Positions 48,375 through 59,370 of a stretch of 64,000 nt of DNA are shown piece after piece. The notes below the pieces were generated by a model, which was not told the origin of the DNA, made no database searches, and was given only the letters and a program-made list of their open reading frames with translations. Every line of letters begins with the position of its first letter. Positions within the stretch are counted from its first letter, which is position 1. The position numbers and the translations under genes were made by a program. Origin of the DNA: Anas platyrhynchos (lineage: Eukaryota; Chordata; Aves; Anseriformes; Anatidae); the NCBI RefSeq assembly GCF_047663525.1, contig NC_092611.1, positions 2,579,001 through 2,643,000 on the forward strand, in the 5' to 3' direction.

Positions 48375-50935
48375 GGGTAAGGATCAAAGGACAGGCTACC
48401 ATGCCTTATGCTGTTGTGAGCATTTGCTGCGGGACACCTGATCAGGAAGAAGAGGCAAATGAAGCCTTAAGACAGCTGGAAGTAACCTCTCAGTCGCAAA
48501 CCCTAGTTCTCCTGGAGGATTTCAACCACCCCGAAATCTGCTGGGAAGACCACATAGCTAGGTACACAGTTCAGGGGGTTCCAGCAGTGCATTGATGACA
48601 ACTTTTTGACACAGGTGGTGGAGAAGCCAACAAGGAGAGTTGTGCTACTGGATCTTGTATTAACAAATCAGGAAGGATTAGTTGCAGATGTGAGGGTCGG
48701 GGTGACAAAGGGGAGGGAACTACAGGCCAGTCACTTCTCAGTCCCTGGGAAGCTCATGGAGCTGAAGGTGAAAAACATTTTCAGATGTATGGAGGACAGG
48801 AAGGTGATCATCACTAGTCAGCAGGGAATTTACAAATGGGAGACTTGTGCCTAACCAGCCTGATAGCTTTTTACAGTGAACTTGGTGGATGAGAGGAGAA
48901 CAGTGGAGGTTGTTTACCTTGGCTTTACTAGGGCTTAACACTGTCTCCTCACAGACAAATTGATGAAGTGGTTAGATGAGTGGACAGTAAGGTGGACCGA
49001 AAACAGGCTGAATGACTGGTCCTGGAGTATGGTGATCAGTGTGGAAAAAGTCCAGATAGAGGCCAGTTACGAGTGCCGCCTGGGTAGGCACTGGGTCCAA
49101 GAGTATTTAATGTCTTCGTTAATGACCTCAATGCCAACCTTAATGCCAACGTTAATGACCTAAGCCAACAGAGTTGTGCTGCTGGACCTTGTATTAATGA
49201 AATCAGGAAGGACTAGTTGGAGATGTGAGGGTCAGGGGCAGCCTTGGCTGCAGTGATTGTGATATGGCGGAGTTCAGGATCTTGCAAGGAGGAAGCAGGG
49301 CAAAAAGTAGGCTTGTGACCCTGGACTTCAGCAGAGCAAACTTTGGCCTCTTCAGGGGTCTACTTGGAAGAATCCCATGGGTAAGGACCCTAGAAGGAAA
49401 GGGAGGTTTAAGACAGCTGGTCAGTATTCCAGCATCACTTCCAAGCTCAAGATCGGTGCATCCCTGTGAGTAAGAAGGCAAGCAAAGGGAGCAGGAGACC
49501 TGTATGGATGAGCAGGGAGCTCCTGGCAAAGCTCAGACAGAAGAAAGAATTCTACAGCATGTGGAAAAAGGGACAGGCCACTCGGGAGGAATATGGGGAA
49601 AATGTCAGAGTATGCAGGGATCAGGAGGGCTAAGATCAGCCCTCAGGAGTCTCAAGCCCTGGAGATGAGAGAGGAAATCCGGAGAAAGGAGGACTTTCCC
49701 TTGGTCTAAGGGGATTGGGTCAGAGATCATCTAAGCAAACTCAACATCCACAAAGCCATGGACCCTGATGGAATGCACCCATGGGTGCTGAAGGAGCTGG
49801 GTGATGTTATTGTTACGCCACTCTCCATAATCTTTGAAAGGTCATGAAGAACAGGAGAGGTGCCTGAGGACTGGAAGAAAGCCCGTGTTATCCCAGTCTT
49901 CAAAAAGGGCAAGAAAGAGGACCCAGGCAACTACAGGCCAGTCAGTCTCACCTTCATCCCTGGAAAGATGACGGAGAATCTCATCCTGGAGGTCATCTCC
50001 AACCATGTGGAGGATAAGGGGTGATCAGGAGTCGTCACCACAGATTCACCGGGGAGAAATCATGCATAACCGATCTGATAGCCTTCTGGGATGAGATGAC
50101 TAGCTGGGTAGATGAGGGGAGAGCGGTGGATGTGATCTACCCTGACTTCAGCAAGGCTTTTGACACTGTTTCCCATGACATCCTCATAGATAAGCTCAGG
50201 AAGTGCAGCCTAGATGGGCGGTGAGGTAGATTGATAATTGGCTGGATGGCAGAGCTCAGAGGGTTGTGCTCAGTGGTGCGGAGTCTAGTTGGAGGCCTGT
50301 AGCCACCGGTGTCACCCAGGGGTCAGTAATGGGTCCAGAGTTTTCCAACTTATTCATGAACGACCTGGATGAAGGAATGGAGTGCACCCTCGGCAAGTTT
50401 GCTGATGGCACAAAGCTGGGAGGAGTGGCTGATACCCTAGAGGCTGTGCTGCCATGGGACCTGAACAGGTTGGGGAGATGGGCTGGGAGGAAACTCATGA
50501 AGTTCAACAAGGGCAAGTGCTGGGTCCTGCACCTAGGGAGGAATAATGCCAAGCACCAGTACAGTCTGGGGCTGACTTGCTGGAGAGCTGCTCTGCAGAG
50601 AGGGACCTGGGAGTCCTGGTGGGCAGCAGGCTGACTGTGAGTCAGTAATGTGCCCTTGTGGCCAAGAAGGCCAATGGGATGCTGGGCTGCATTCGGAAGA
50701 GTGTTGCCAGCAGGTCAAGCGAGGTGATCCTCCCACTCTGCTCAGCCCTGGTGAGGCCACACCTGGAGTATTGTGTCCAGTTCTGGGCTCCCCAGTACCG
50801 GGGGGATGCGGAGCTACAGGACTGAGAGCAGGGGAGGGCTGCGATGCTGAGCAGGGGACTGGAGCACCAGGATGAGGACAGGCTGAGAGAACGGGGCCAG
50901 GCTGGCCGGGAAAGAAGACGGAGGTGAGACCTCAT
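48375..50935 (+). mobile_element. CR1 LINE cluster, endonuclease to near 3' end
   Basis: The plus strand shows CR1 ORF2 pieces in several frames: endonuclease (CCGTPDQEEEANEALRQLE, then VVLLDLVLTNQEGLVADVRVG, 48401-48854), part of reverse transcriptase near 48880-49160, and then endonuclease sequence again (LLGRIPWV region, 49225-49473). From there it runs on through linker, GMHPWVLKELGD-type and SKAFDTVSHDILIDKLRK segments (50021-50224), GVTQGSVMGP and FADGTKLGGVAD (50266-50634), to the C-terminal region. The repeated endonuclease section indicates two copies or an internal duplication. It stops near 50935 without a CR1 tail, next to GC-rich DNA. Confidence 0.9.
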
Positions 50936-50939
50936 TAAG

Positions 50940-51459
50940 GGGAGTATGAACAGCTGCGGGGAGGGGCAGGAGGAGGCTGCCGGCCTCTTTTCCTGCCCCG
51001 TGGCTCTGTGGCGGCTGCGGCCGAGCCCGGGCGGAGGGGGCGCGGTCCGCCTTCGGGAGCGGGCTCAGCGGGGACGCGGCCGGGCAGGCGCCGCTCCGCC
51101 CCTCCGCTGCCGGGTGCCCCGCGGCCGTGCTTCAGCGGCCGCCTCCCCGCTCCGAGGGGCACCTGGGGGCCCGGTCGGGCCCGGCGGGAGAGGGGAGCGG
51201 CGGGGCCTGAGACCGGGGCCTGAGACCAGGGCCTGAGGGCCGGGCCCTACCGCTCGCCCCGCCCCGCCCCGGCCGCCGCCGCGCACGTCGGGCCCCGGGC
51301 GGCTTCTGCGCGGGCGCGGCGGGAGCAGGGGAGGGGCGGCGCCCCCTGGCGGCGGCGCGGGGCGGGGCCTCCTCCCGCCCCTCCCGGCGGTGTCGCCGCC
51401 GGTTCGAGCCCCGGGGCCGCCCGCTCGGGGCCATCCCGGGAGGGCCGGGACAGCGGCCC

Positions 51460-51524
<65 letters not shown>

Positions 51525-51700
51525 AGCGGCCCGCAGGGGAGCCCGGCCTCGGGCCTCCAGAGAGCTCCGCCGCCGGGCGGGACGAGGGGGCCGAGGCGGG
51601 GAGCGGGCCCCGGAGCCCCCCCGGAGCCCCCCCGGAGCCCCCCCGGAGCCCCCCCGGAGCCCGGGAGCGGGTTCCGAGTGCCCCCTGTAACGGGGACGCC
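50940..51700. repeat. GC-rich CpG element, copy 2, with CTCF-like motif
   Basis: The 51290-51691 core matches 28248-28612 base for base apart from two substitutions and repeat counts: ten GGCTCC units instead of six, four 11-base CGGAGCCCCCC units instead of two, and one nine-base GGGGGCCGA unit fewer. The CTCF-like GGCGCCCCCTGGCGGC motif is near 51338. Similarity again ends after CCCCCTGTAAC. The left part (50940-51289) is also CpG-rich and shares GGGCCTGAGGGCCGGGCCC with copy 1. No coding potential is supported despite frames above 200 codons on both strands. Confidence 0.7.
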
Positions 51701-53450
51701 TCCCTCGGGACCCAGCCCGAGCGATCGCCTCATCCCCCATTTGGAAACGTCCTAACCCAAAACGAGGAGCCACGATCGGAAAACCTAAATTTCTCTACCA
51801 GGTGGTCTCTCAGGGCAGAAAATAGGCTCCCACGCTGCCACTGAGGCACTTCCATAATAAGAACTTAATAAAATGCCTCAACTAATCATCTCCCAAGGTC
51901 CCTGCAGTTATTAGCAGTTCTCACCTGAGGTCTCTCCACATAAAGCTCAAATTTAAGAGCTCGTTTGAGTGCACCCTGCCCTTCCAGCATGACCGAAGGA
52001 GGGAGAAAATCTCTGTAAAGATGCACGCCTTGAGATGATATTTAATACTCTATATTTAGGCCCCTGCATCCCTGGAGGTTGTCAAAATTTAATACCGTCC
52101 CTGTAAGAAGGAGGGATGTGACATTGCTCCTCTTCCACCACCCCCCCAACAAGAGTGGGGACGAGGTGCTGAGACACCTTCCTAGCTCTGCTGTGATTGA
52201 GGGGGGCCCGGTATGATTCCTCCTGGACATGTTTTGGAAGCACCGATGAAACCCAGGCTTCCCCAGCAAAAAAAATCACTGAAAACGGGGTTATGGGGGG
52301 CTGCTTGTTTCTGGGTGGGTCTGCAGCCTCTTCCCCACCCCCCTCCGCATACCTCGGGGGGAAGCCATGCCACCCCTCAGAGCTGGCGCTGGGAGCTGCC
52401 ATATGCGGCCTGAGAAAAACAGGAAGGAGGGATGGGGACAGCTGGCGGGGACCCCGTGTGGGGCCAGTACCAGCCGCTGCACAGTGACCCCGCCTCACTG
52501 ACTGCCAGCCCTGGCAGCTCCACTTGCCGCTCCCCAAAGTGCTCGGTGCCAGTACCGGCGTGTCCCCAAGTTGGAATGTGTGGTCCCCTGCAAGTGTGAC
52601 ATGATCACCCATCTCCAGCCCCGCACTGCGTGGACATGAGTTTTCACCTCTGCATCCCAGGGTCATGTTTAGGAGATGCTGAGTGTCTGGAAAGCATCAC
52701 CCAGGGCGGGTGGTTTTCAGGGGGCCCCCACTATGAGCAACAGCCCTGGTAGGAAAATGCACAGGCTGGCTCAGGCTCAAAACACTGCTAATGATTAGAA
52801 ATGTTCTGGCATTTTGCGTCCCTCCTCCGCAGCCTGCGGGATTCGCGGTGCTAAGAGGCTCTGCCAGGACTGGGGGCCTGCGGATGGAGCAGGTTTTGGG
52901 GGGGGGACCTGGGACAAAGCTCCACCCAAACTGTGGAATTTTTCAGGTTTTGCATGTAATTGGATGATGCTCCCAACATTTTGCACAGTGATTTTGGGGG
53001 GGCCTTCCCACTAGCACAGATTTTCCTGGAGCCATCCCCGTGATGCATAGATCACCCCAGCTTCGCTCCGCTCCCCAAGAAATGCCTCATCTTGCTTTGC
53101 TGGAGCAGGCAGCCGTGAGCCAGCGATCAATCTGGAGGCTCTAAAAAGGGAAGGGGGATTGGTTTCCCATCTAAAAGCGCCGTCTGAGCAGTGCAGCCTT
53201 TGTCTTGAAGCTGGAGCAGGCTTTTAGGAGCAGATCGGTGCTGGGAGCGCAGCTATTTTTTTCCCCTCGCTGGTGGGAAGAGGTGGCATTTGCAGCAACT
53301 CGAAACTGGCTCAGGGAGAGCGGGTGCGAGTGGCTCACAGGGATTCAAGGGATGCTCGACCAGCACCCTGCTCCCCTGTGTGCTGCCTCGGCTGATGCGC
53401 CCTGGGGGGGTGGTAGCTGTGGACCCCTCCCACCCCCTCTTGGGCCCTGG
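51701..53450. other. Intergenic, no gene seen
   Basis: No conserved frame. Frames near 52082-52666 and 52197-52487 overlap each other on opposite strands and lack domains. Some G- and C-homopolymer runs. Confidence 0.4.
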
Positions 53451-53454
53451 AGTG

Positions 53455-53880
53455 GGATGGGGATGTGGGGATGGGGATGGGGTGAGGGACGGGGAGGGGG
53501 ACAGGGACAAAGACAATGAGGGAAATGAGGATGGGGATGGGATCAGGAACGGGGATGGTGATAGGGACAAGGATCGGGAGGGGGACAGGGATAATGATGG
53601 TGTTAAGGTTGGGCATGGGGGCATAGGTGGGAATGATGAGGGGAATGATGTCAGGGATGGGGAGTGGGAACAGGGATGAGAATGGGGACATGGGTGGGCA
53701 TGATGAGAGGGATGGGATCAGAGGTACTGATAAAGAAAGGGATAAAGGGAGGGGATGGGGACAGCAACGGAGATGGGGATGGTGGCAGTAGCAGCAGTGA
53801 GGACTGTGACAGTGATAGGAATGGGGACGGTGATGACAACGGATCAGGGATGATGACCACCTTGGCGGTGAACAGGGGTA
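53455..53880. repeat. GATGGGGA-type minisatellite
   Basis: A purine-rich array of irregular GGGGAT, GGGGAC and AATGAGGG units over about 400 bases, about 1.1 kb upstream of NRGN. The long frames on both strands here are repeat translations (Asp/Gly on one strand, Pro/Ile/Ser on the other). Confidence 0.85.
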
Positions 53881-54639
53881 CTGGTGATGCCATCAAAGAG
53901 TCAGGTCGGTGCCACCAGACTCCTGAGCTGGTGGTGGGGGACAGCAGGTGCAGCCCCACAAACCAGCCTGCCCAGGGGTCCCTGTCCATGCGGGGGGGGG
54001 GGGGGGTGGAAAGGGGCTCAGCATGTTTTGGGGGCTGGTTGGAGCAAACACCAGTGCATGAAGCCCACTGGCGAGTCTAGTGGTTGCTTAGCAACCCCAA
54101 AATGGATTCGAGGCATGTGAGGTGGGTGATGCAGGGGGCTGCAGGCTGCACCCCCTAAGGTGCCCTGTGGGTCCCCCATCTTGGTGTGGTCTGAGGGGTC
54201 TGCGCACTGCCCCCAAGGGCTGGGAAAGTGGCTGGGCTCGGATGTTTTGATAGAAAACATCCCAAACTTGGGAAGCAGATGCTGCTGCAGGCATGCCCTG
54301 TGTGCTTACCCAGCCTCACCATCTTCATCCTTGGCCCTCCTTTGGGTTTGAGCTCTAAGTAGGTCAGAGCTGGTGCGGAAAGGTTTCCCTCTGCTCCCAC
54401 AAAAGCAAACCTGGGGGCAAAGCCCCCAGTGTAGGAGCTAAGTATCACCCCCAAGCAGTCACATCACCCCCACTTGCTGCAAGTTCAGCTATGTGTGCAT
54501 GACCCTGGTGCAACCCCTCCCCAAATCAGCGCAAATTCAGGCACAACCCTGTTAAATCAGCCCCGCTGAGCACAAAGCACAGCCCCCTGCCCTATTACAA
54601 GCCCCAAAGCCCCATGCCATAGGCACAGAGCCCATCCCA

Positions 54640-54979
54640 TTAAATATTTGATAGCATCCTCTGTACTGCTGGATTTATATTGCATGAAGCCCCAGCGCAG
54701 GCTGACGGCTCCTTTAAGCATTAGGAGGGAGTTGGAGGCGAGGGGAGTTGCTGCAAGAGAAATTGGAGGAGGCAGCGAGAGAAAGAGAGAGAGAGAGAGG
54801 GAGAGAGAAGGGGGAAAAAAATTAAAAAACTAAAGCCCAAGCCTGGCAGGAGCAGCAGTGCTGGCGGGGAGGTGGGCTGATAGGCTCGCCCCGAGGAAGC
54901 GCATTACGTAGGCAAGCAGCTCCGCTCAACTTGCCACCTGCGCCGGGAGAGCGAGCCCCTGCGTGAGCCCCTCATCACC
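54640..54979 (+). promoter_or_regulatory. NRGN: NRGN promoter and 5' UTR region
   Basis: Contains a (GA)n tract (54777-54806), an A-rich stretch, a GCATTACGTAGGC CRE-like site near 54900 and GC-rich sequence leading into the ATG at 54980 (CATCACCATGG, strong context). The transcription start cannot be fixed from sequence. Confidence 0.45.
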
Positions 54980-57102
54980 ATGGACTGCTGCAACGTATGT
55001 ACCTCGCGCCCTCCGGCTTTCTGGTTTTAATTACTTTTTTTTTTTTTTTTTTTTCTCCTGTTTTTGTGCAAGGCACGGTGGCAGGGATGGGGGGGGGGGA
55101 GTTGTGCTGTTGTGGGGGACGATGCTGCAGGACTGTGGGTGCAGCACCCAGGAGCCAAACCAACTCCATTCCCTCCCCAAGATCTGCTGCAAAGCCTTGC
55201 ACCCCAAGATCCCTGCTGCTCCCATGGGTGCTGCCGGGGCTCGGAGGAAAGCACTCCAAATATCCCTTTTCCAGCCAGTTTTGCATGGCATCCCAATGGG
55301 GCAGGGCAGGAAACTCCCCCCTTTCCCCAGACCCAGCAGGCAGACCCCTCTTTCTGCTCTTCTCCAGCATTACGTCCCCCCAAAAGCCTCTCCAGGAGGC
55401 AGTGAAGGTTTCTTACAGCCAAGAGAGAATCTGGTGCTTCCTCCTGCTCACAGAGGGGATCGCAGTGCTGCACCCTCCAGCCTCACCCCAGGGTGAGCCC
55501 CCATTGCCACCCAGTCACCAGACAGCTCAGAGAGCAGATCCAGCAGAATGAACATATGTTTTTTCCCCTTTTCATCCCATTTTTTTTTTTTTAATCTCCT
55601 GCCTTTCCCCCCTTTTCTCTCCTTTTTTTTTTAAAAAAAACCTTTTGCCCCAGCTGGCATTAGAGCACTTCTGGCTGCATCTGGGGTGGCAAAGCCCTGG
55701 ATATGGGATTTCCCCCGACAAAGCCCACCCTGGATATAGGATTTCACCATGGATATACAAATCCCCCACCCCACCCCCCCACCCCAGATATAGGATTTCC
55801 CCTGCAGGTATAGGATTTCCCCCCCGCCTATAACATTTCCACCCTATCACATTTCCACCCTGGACCTGCCACTTTCCATCCTGTCCCCCTTTCCATCAGT
55901 TCAACAAACCTCGGTGCCTCCTGTGCCACTTTGCAGTGACATCGTGTCACCTCTAAGGCAGTGCAGGGCTTTAGTGTCCCATGCATCCCCAGTGCTCCCA
56001 CAGAGCCCGTGTGAGAAAAGGAACACACACACACACACCTGGCCAGGGTGCACACTTTTGCATGAATCAGTCCTGGGCGCTTTCTCTCGTGGGCGGGATG
56101 AGCCACGGCTGCCATACCCCCAGCCCAAACATGCAGCTTGCAAAGAACCAAAAAAACTCTTCAAAAAGTCCTTTAAAGCAAACAGGGGTGGTGATGTGAA
56201 GGATGCAGTGGCAGTGGGGTGCCCAATGCCAGCCCCCTCTGGTCCCATTTGAATGCTATGTGCTTTTTTTTTTTTTTTTCCCTCCCCAGTTTTTCACCTG
56301 TTTCCACTGCTCAGCAGTGATAACTTTAATGGGGGTCGACCACTCCAACTGCAGTGGCAGGAGGGGGCTGGGCTGTAGGGCGTTATATGGGGGGGGCATT
56401 GCATAAGGAGACATGCTTTGGGGTCAGGATGCAATGCACAGGTTGTGCATTTTCAACAGGGTATAAATGTGATTTTTTCGCCACCACCACTCCTTCCCAA
56501 TTTTCCCATTGATTTTCAGCATTTTGCAGCACTTCTGGTTAAAAAGACTGGGCAGTCAGCAGGAGCAAAGCAGGGTGAAAGTGATGACCCCCCCAAAACC
56601 TCCCTCTGTTCCCCTGGATGGCCCCTCCTGGTATTGAAGCACTCGGGACTGGGATCTGGCCCTAGCAGTGCATTGGTCTAGATGGTGTTTGTGGCAGGGT
56701 GGTATTGGAGGGTAGTGATGGGAAAGAGCAGGGTTAAAGTACCTTTCTGACACTGTAACCATGCTCTGTTGCTTACATGCACCATGAGTCCCCTGAGGAC
56801 CTTGATTTTTTTTTAGCAAAAGACCAGGTTTAGGAGCTCCTCGTATGGGGCAAAGCAGGGACCCCACCCCGTAACTGCCCCCTCGCTGTCAGCAGGAGGG
56901 AGCCTGCACAAAGCTGGACGAGGACATCCTGGACATCCCCCTGGACGACCCCGACGCCAACGCGGCGGCGGCCAAGATCCAGGCCAGCTTTCGTGGCCAC
57001 ATGACCCGCAAGAAGATCAAGGAGGGGGAGATGGACCGGAAAACCAAGGATGCTGAGTGCGCCAACAGCACCCGTGGTGGAGACCTCCGCAATGGTGACT
57101 AG
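54980..57102 (+). CDS. NRGN: NRGN, neurogranin
   Basis: Two coding exons give 73 codons: 54980-54994 (MDCCN only) and 56896-57102. The protein has the N-terminal cysteines C3, C4 and C9, an acidic stretch ([20 protein letters not shown]) and the IQ motif [18 protein letters not shown] with the protein kinase C site S36. The C-terminal tail is Lys/Glu/Asn-rich instead of the Gly-rich tail of mammals. Neurogranin binds calcium-free calmodulin in dendritic spines and releases it on calcium or phosphorylation. The human protein has 78 residues. The acceptor is a tandem CAGCAG: using the first AG would add one Gln. The stop codon abuts a possible donor (TAG then GTACCC), and a 3' UTR exon can be placed at 58148. 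Confidence 0.96.
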
Positions 57103-58147
57103 GTACCCCCTGATGTTCCTTACTCTTAAAGCAGGGATTCTTCAAGTAGCCTTCCCCATCCCAGCTCCTGCTGGACCACTTGGGCTGGAGAAGGGTTTTT
57201 CTTATTCCAGGAGTCAAAAAGCAAGCAGGAGGTATTCAGGCAGCCCTGCCTTGCCCTAATTTTGCGGGTGCGCCGTAGTAGTTAGCATAGGAACGGCGGG
57301 GAAGGCAAAGCCCTAGATTTGAATTGAATTTCTCCCTTAGCAACACCACCCCAAACGCCTCGCCTCAGCACATGCTATTTTTAAAAGCCTGTGTCACAGT
57401 CTCCTGGCAGGAAAAGGGAAATTTAAAAGCGCCCACGGTACCAGGGCTGTGGGGCTGGGGATGCTGGGGGTGCCGGGGGTGCAGGGAACAGTCCCAACCC
57501 CCGAACACTGCTTTGGGGTTGGCAGCTGTGCCATCCTGCTGCTGCCCCAGCTCCATGCAGGGCACTGGAGTGCAGATGCAGCTGGGATGCAGGAGGGGCT
57601 GTAGCAGGGATGTAATTGGAATTCAACGACAATGCAGTGGGGCATGGACTTGGGATGAGATGGGCATGTGGTGGGGGTGCAATGGAACTGCAGTGAAAAT
57701 TCAGTGAGGATGCAGCAGAGATGCAGCTGCCGATTGCCAGTGCTGCAAAGCTTGTTAAGGCCACAAGGCTCATTAGGACTGCCTCTCTGAGTCACCTGAG
57801 CAGGGTCTCTTCCCGTGTCAGCTCCAGCCCACAGTGAGCTGGGTTCAGCTCCCACTCCCCACTGAGGTCCTTGGAAAAAAGGTGCCCAGGCTGGGTATCT
57901 CTGCTCCCCAAACCCAAAGGTCACCCTAGTGCCCCAGCCGCCTGGACAGGGCAGGGGACAGGTAGGAGCAGGGGCAGTGGAGGACAGGGAGAAGGTGCAA
58001 GGACAGGGTGCAGGCAGGACATGGAGGAGGTGCAGGACGCAGCAGCTGGATGCAGGAGCAGGGCTTGAGCAGGGTGCAGGTGTAGGGTGCAGGTACAGGC
58101 AGGGCCGTGCATGCAGTCTGACTGCTCTGCTCTCTTCTTGCTTGCAG

Positions 58148-58295
58148 GGCCCACCGGAGCTGCCCTGCCGAGCCCCCTCAGTCGTCAAGGCGCAGGAGCC
58201 CCCGCTTTGCCCTGACCCCGCATGCATCCCCTGGGCCCCCGCAGCTGGGGCCCCCCCTCGCCCCTGCCCCAATAAAGGTCCCTGCCAGAGGCCGG
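58148..58295 (+). other. NRGN: Probable NRGN 3' UTR exon and polyadenylation signal
   Basis: A good acceptor (CTCTTCTTGCTTGCAG) precedes 58148, and AATAAA at 58271 lies about 25 bases before the likely cleavage site. It would be joined from the donor right after the NRGN stop codon at 57102, as in mammals where the 3' UTR is split. The 377-codon antisense frame across it is not a gene. Confidence 0.55.
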
Positions 58296-58309
58296 GCTGT
58301 CCTTGCCAC

Positions 58310-58870
58310 CATGGGGACATCACGGCGCCGGGAGAGACATCACCCGATGGGGGAGTGAGGTCATGCTGGTGGAGCTGTGACAGCCACAGGTGGGTGGGGT
58401 GGGGTACCCAGTCGAACCGCGATGTCTGGTGTGATGTCATACCTGCACGCATGATGTCACTGGCAAGCACGCAATGTGTGACATTGTGTGACATCAGACA
58501 GGCATGTGTGACATCACTGGTGGACATGTGATGGCCGGCATGATATCACACAAGTGTGCGTGGCACTCCTGGGGGACGAGAGCTGGCTCTGGTGATACTC
58601 TGCAGCCCTCGGTGGGCGCTGTGACATCACCACAGGACATGTGGTGGCTGGAGTGACATCATACAGGTGTGTCTGATGTCACAACTGGATGTATGATGCT
58701 GGGTGTGACATCATGCAGGCATGTGTGACATCACTGATGGACCCGTGACAGCCGGCTTGAAGTCACACAGGCAAGAGTTGAACGCTGTGATGCCACACGC
58801 CCCACCAAGGCATCACACCACCGGTCACGGCAGGTGTGATGCAGACATGGCAAGCTGTGACATCACAGCG
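58310..58870. repeat. Irregular repeat rich in TGACATCA/TGATGTCA
   Basis: About a dozen GACATCA or TGATGTC motifs, mostly preceded by GTGT or followed by CTGG, spaced every 25-60 bases in both orientations, between the NRGN and ESAM 3' ends. The motif is a one-base variant of the CRE palindrome TGACGTCA. Confidence 0.8.
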
Positions 58871-59078
58871 AGGGACAGCAGGTCAAGTGGTGCACTAACA
58901 CACACCGTCAGCATGACCCCAAAGGCCCTGGCTGCCTGGTGTGACATGGGGCCAACAACCCACCGCATCCTCACAAAATCAGCCCAAAGCATTTTAATCA
59001 AAAAAAAAAAAATCTAAAAAAAGTGCTCCTCCCACCTCCCCCCATAGCCACCTCCACCCCCCCCTGCCTCCCAACACC

Positions 59079-59084
59079 TTTAAT
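59079..59084 (-). terminator. ESAM: Candidate ESAM polyadenylation signal
   Basis: ATTAAA on the minus strand about 290 bases after the ESAM stop codon. It is followed on that strand by GGTGTTGGGAGG. Confidence 0.45.
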
Positions 59085-59370
59085 GTTCGTTTATGAAAAA
59101 TGCCCCATTACCACTGATACATTAAAAAAAAACAAAAAAAAAAAAATAAGAGGACCCCTCCTCCAGTTGGGGCTGTTTCGGGGTGCTGGCATCGGCGGGG
59201 AGTCTCGGGCCACCAAAACCCGGAGCGTGGGCACCTCCCACACCCATTAAACAACCGCAGGACAAGTCCAGCTGCTCCAGGTGTCTTAAAAAAAAAAAAA
59301 AAAGTGGAAAAAAGCCCCCAAAAGTGGGCAGGGTGAGATGTCAGAGGGGGACAACCCATTATTCGGGGGG

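Noticed and set aside
51065-51773. Frames above 200 codons on both strands in GC-rich copy 2 (and the counterpart frames at 28117-28692)
   Set aside because: Their lengths follow the repeat counts, they overlap in several frames, and they have Gly/Pro/Arg composition expected from CpG-rich DNA.
53253-53989. Several frames above 110 codons at 53.2-54.0 kb
   Set aside because: Translations of the GATGGGGA minisatellite.
57394-58527. 377-codon open frame on the minus strand across the NRGN 3' region
   Set aside because: Low-complexity Pro/Ser/Cys/His composition, no domain, and it is antisense to the NRGN 3' UTR exon and the GACATCA repeat.
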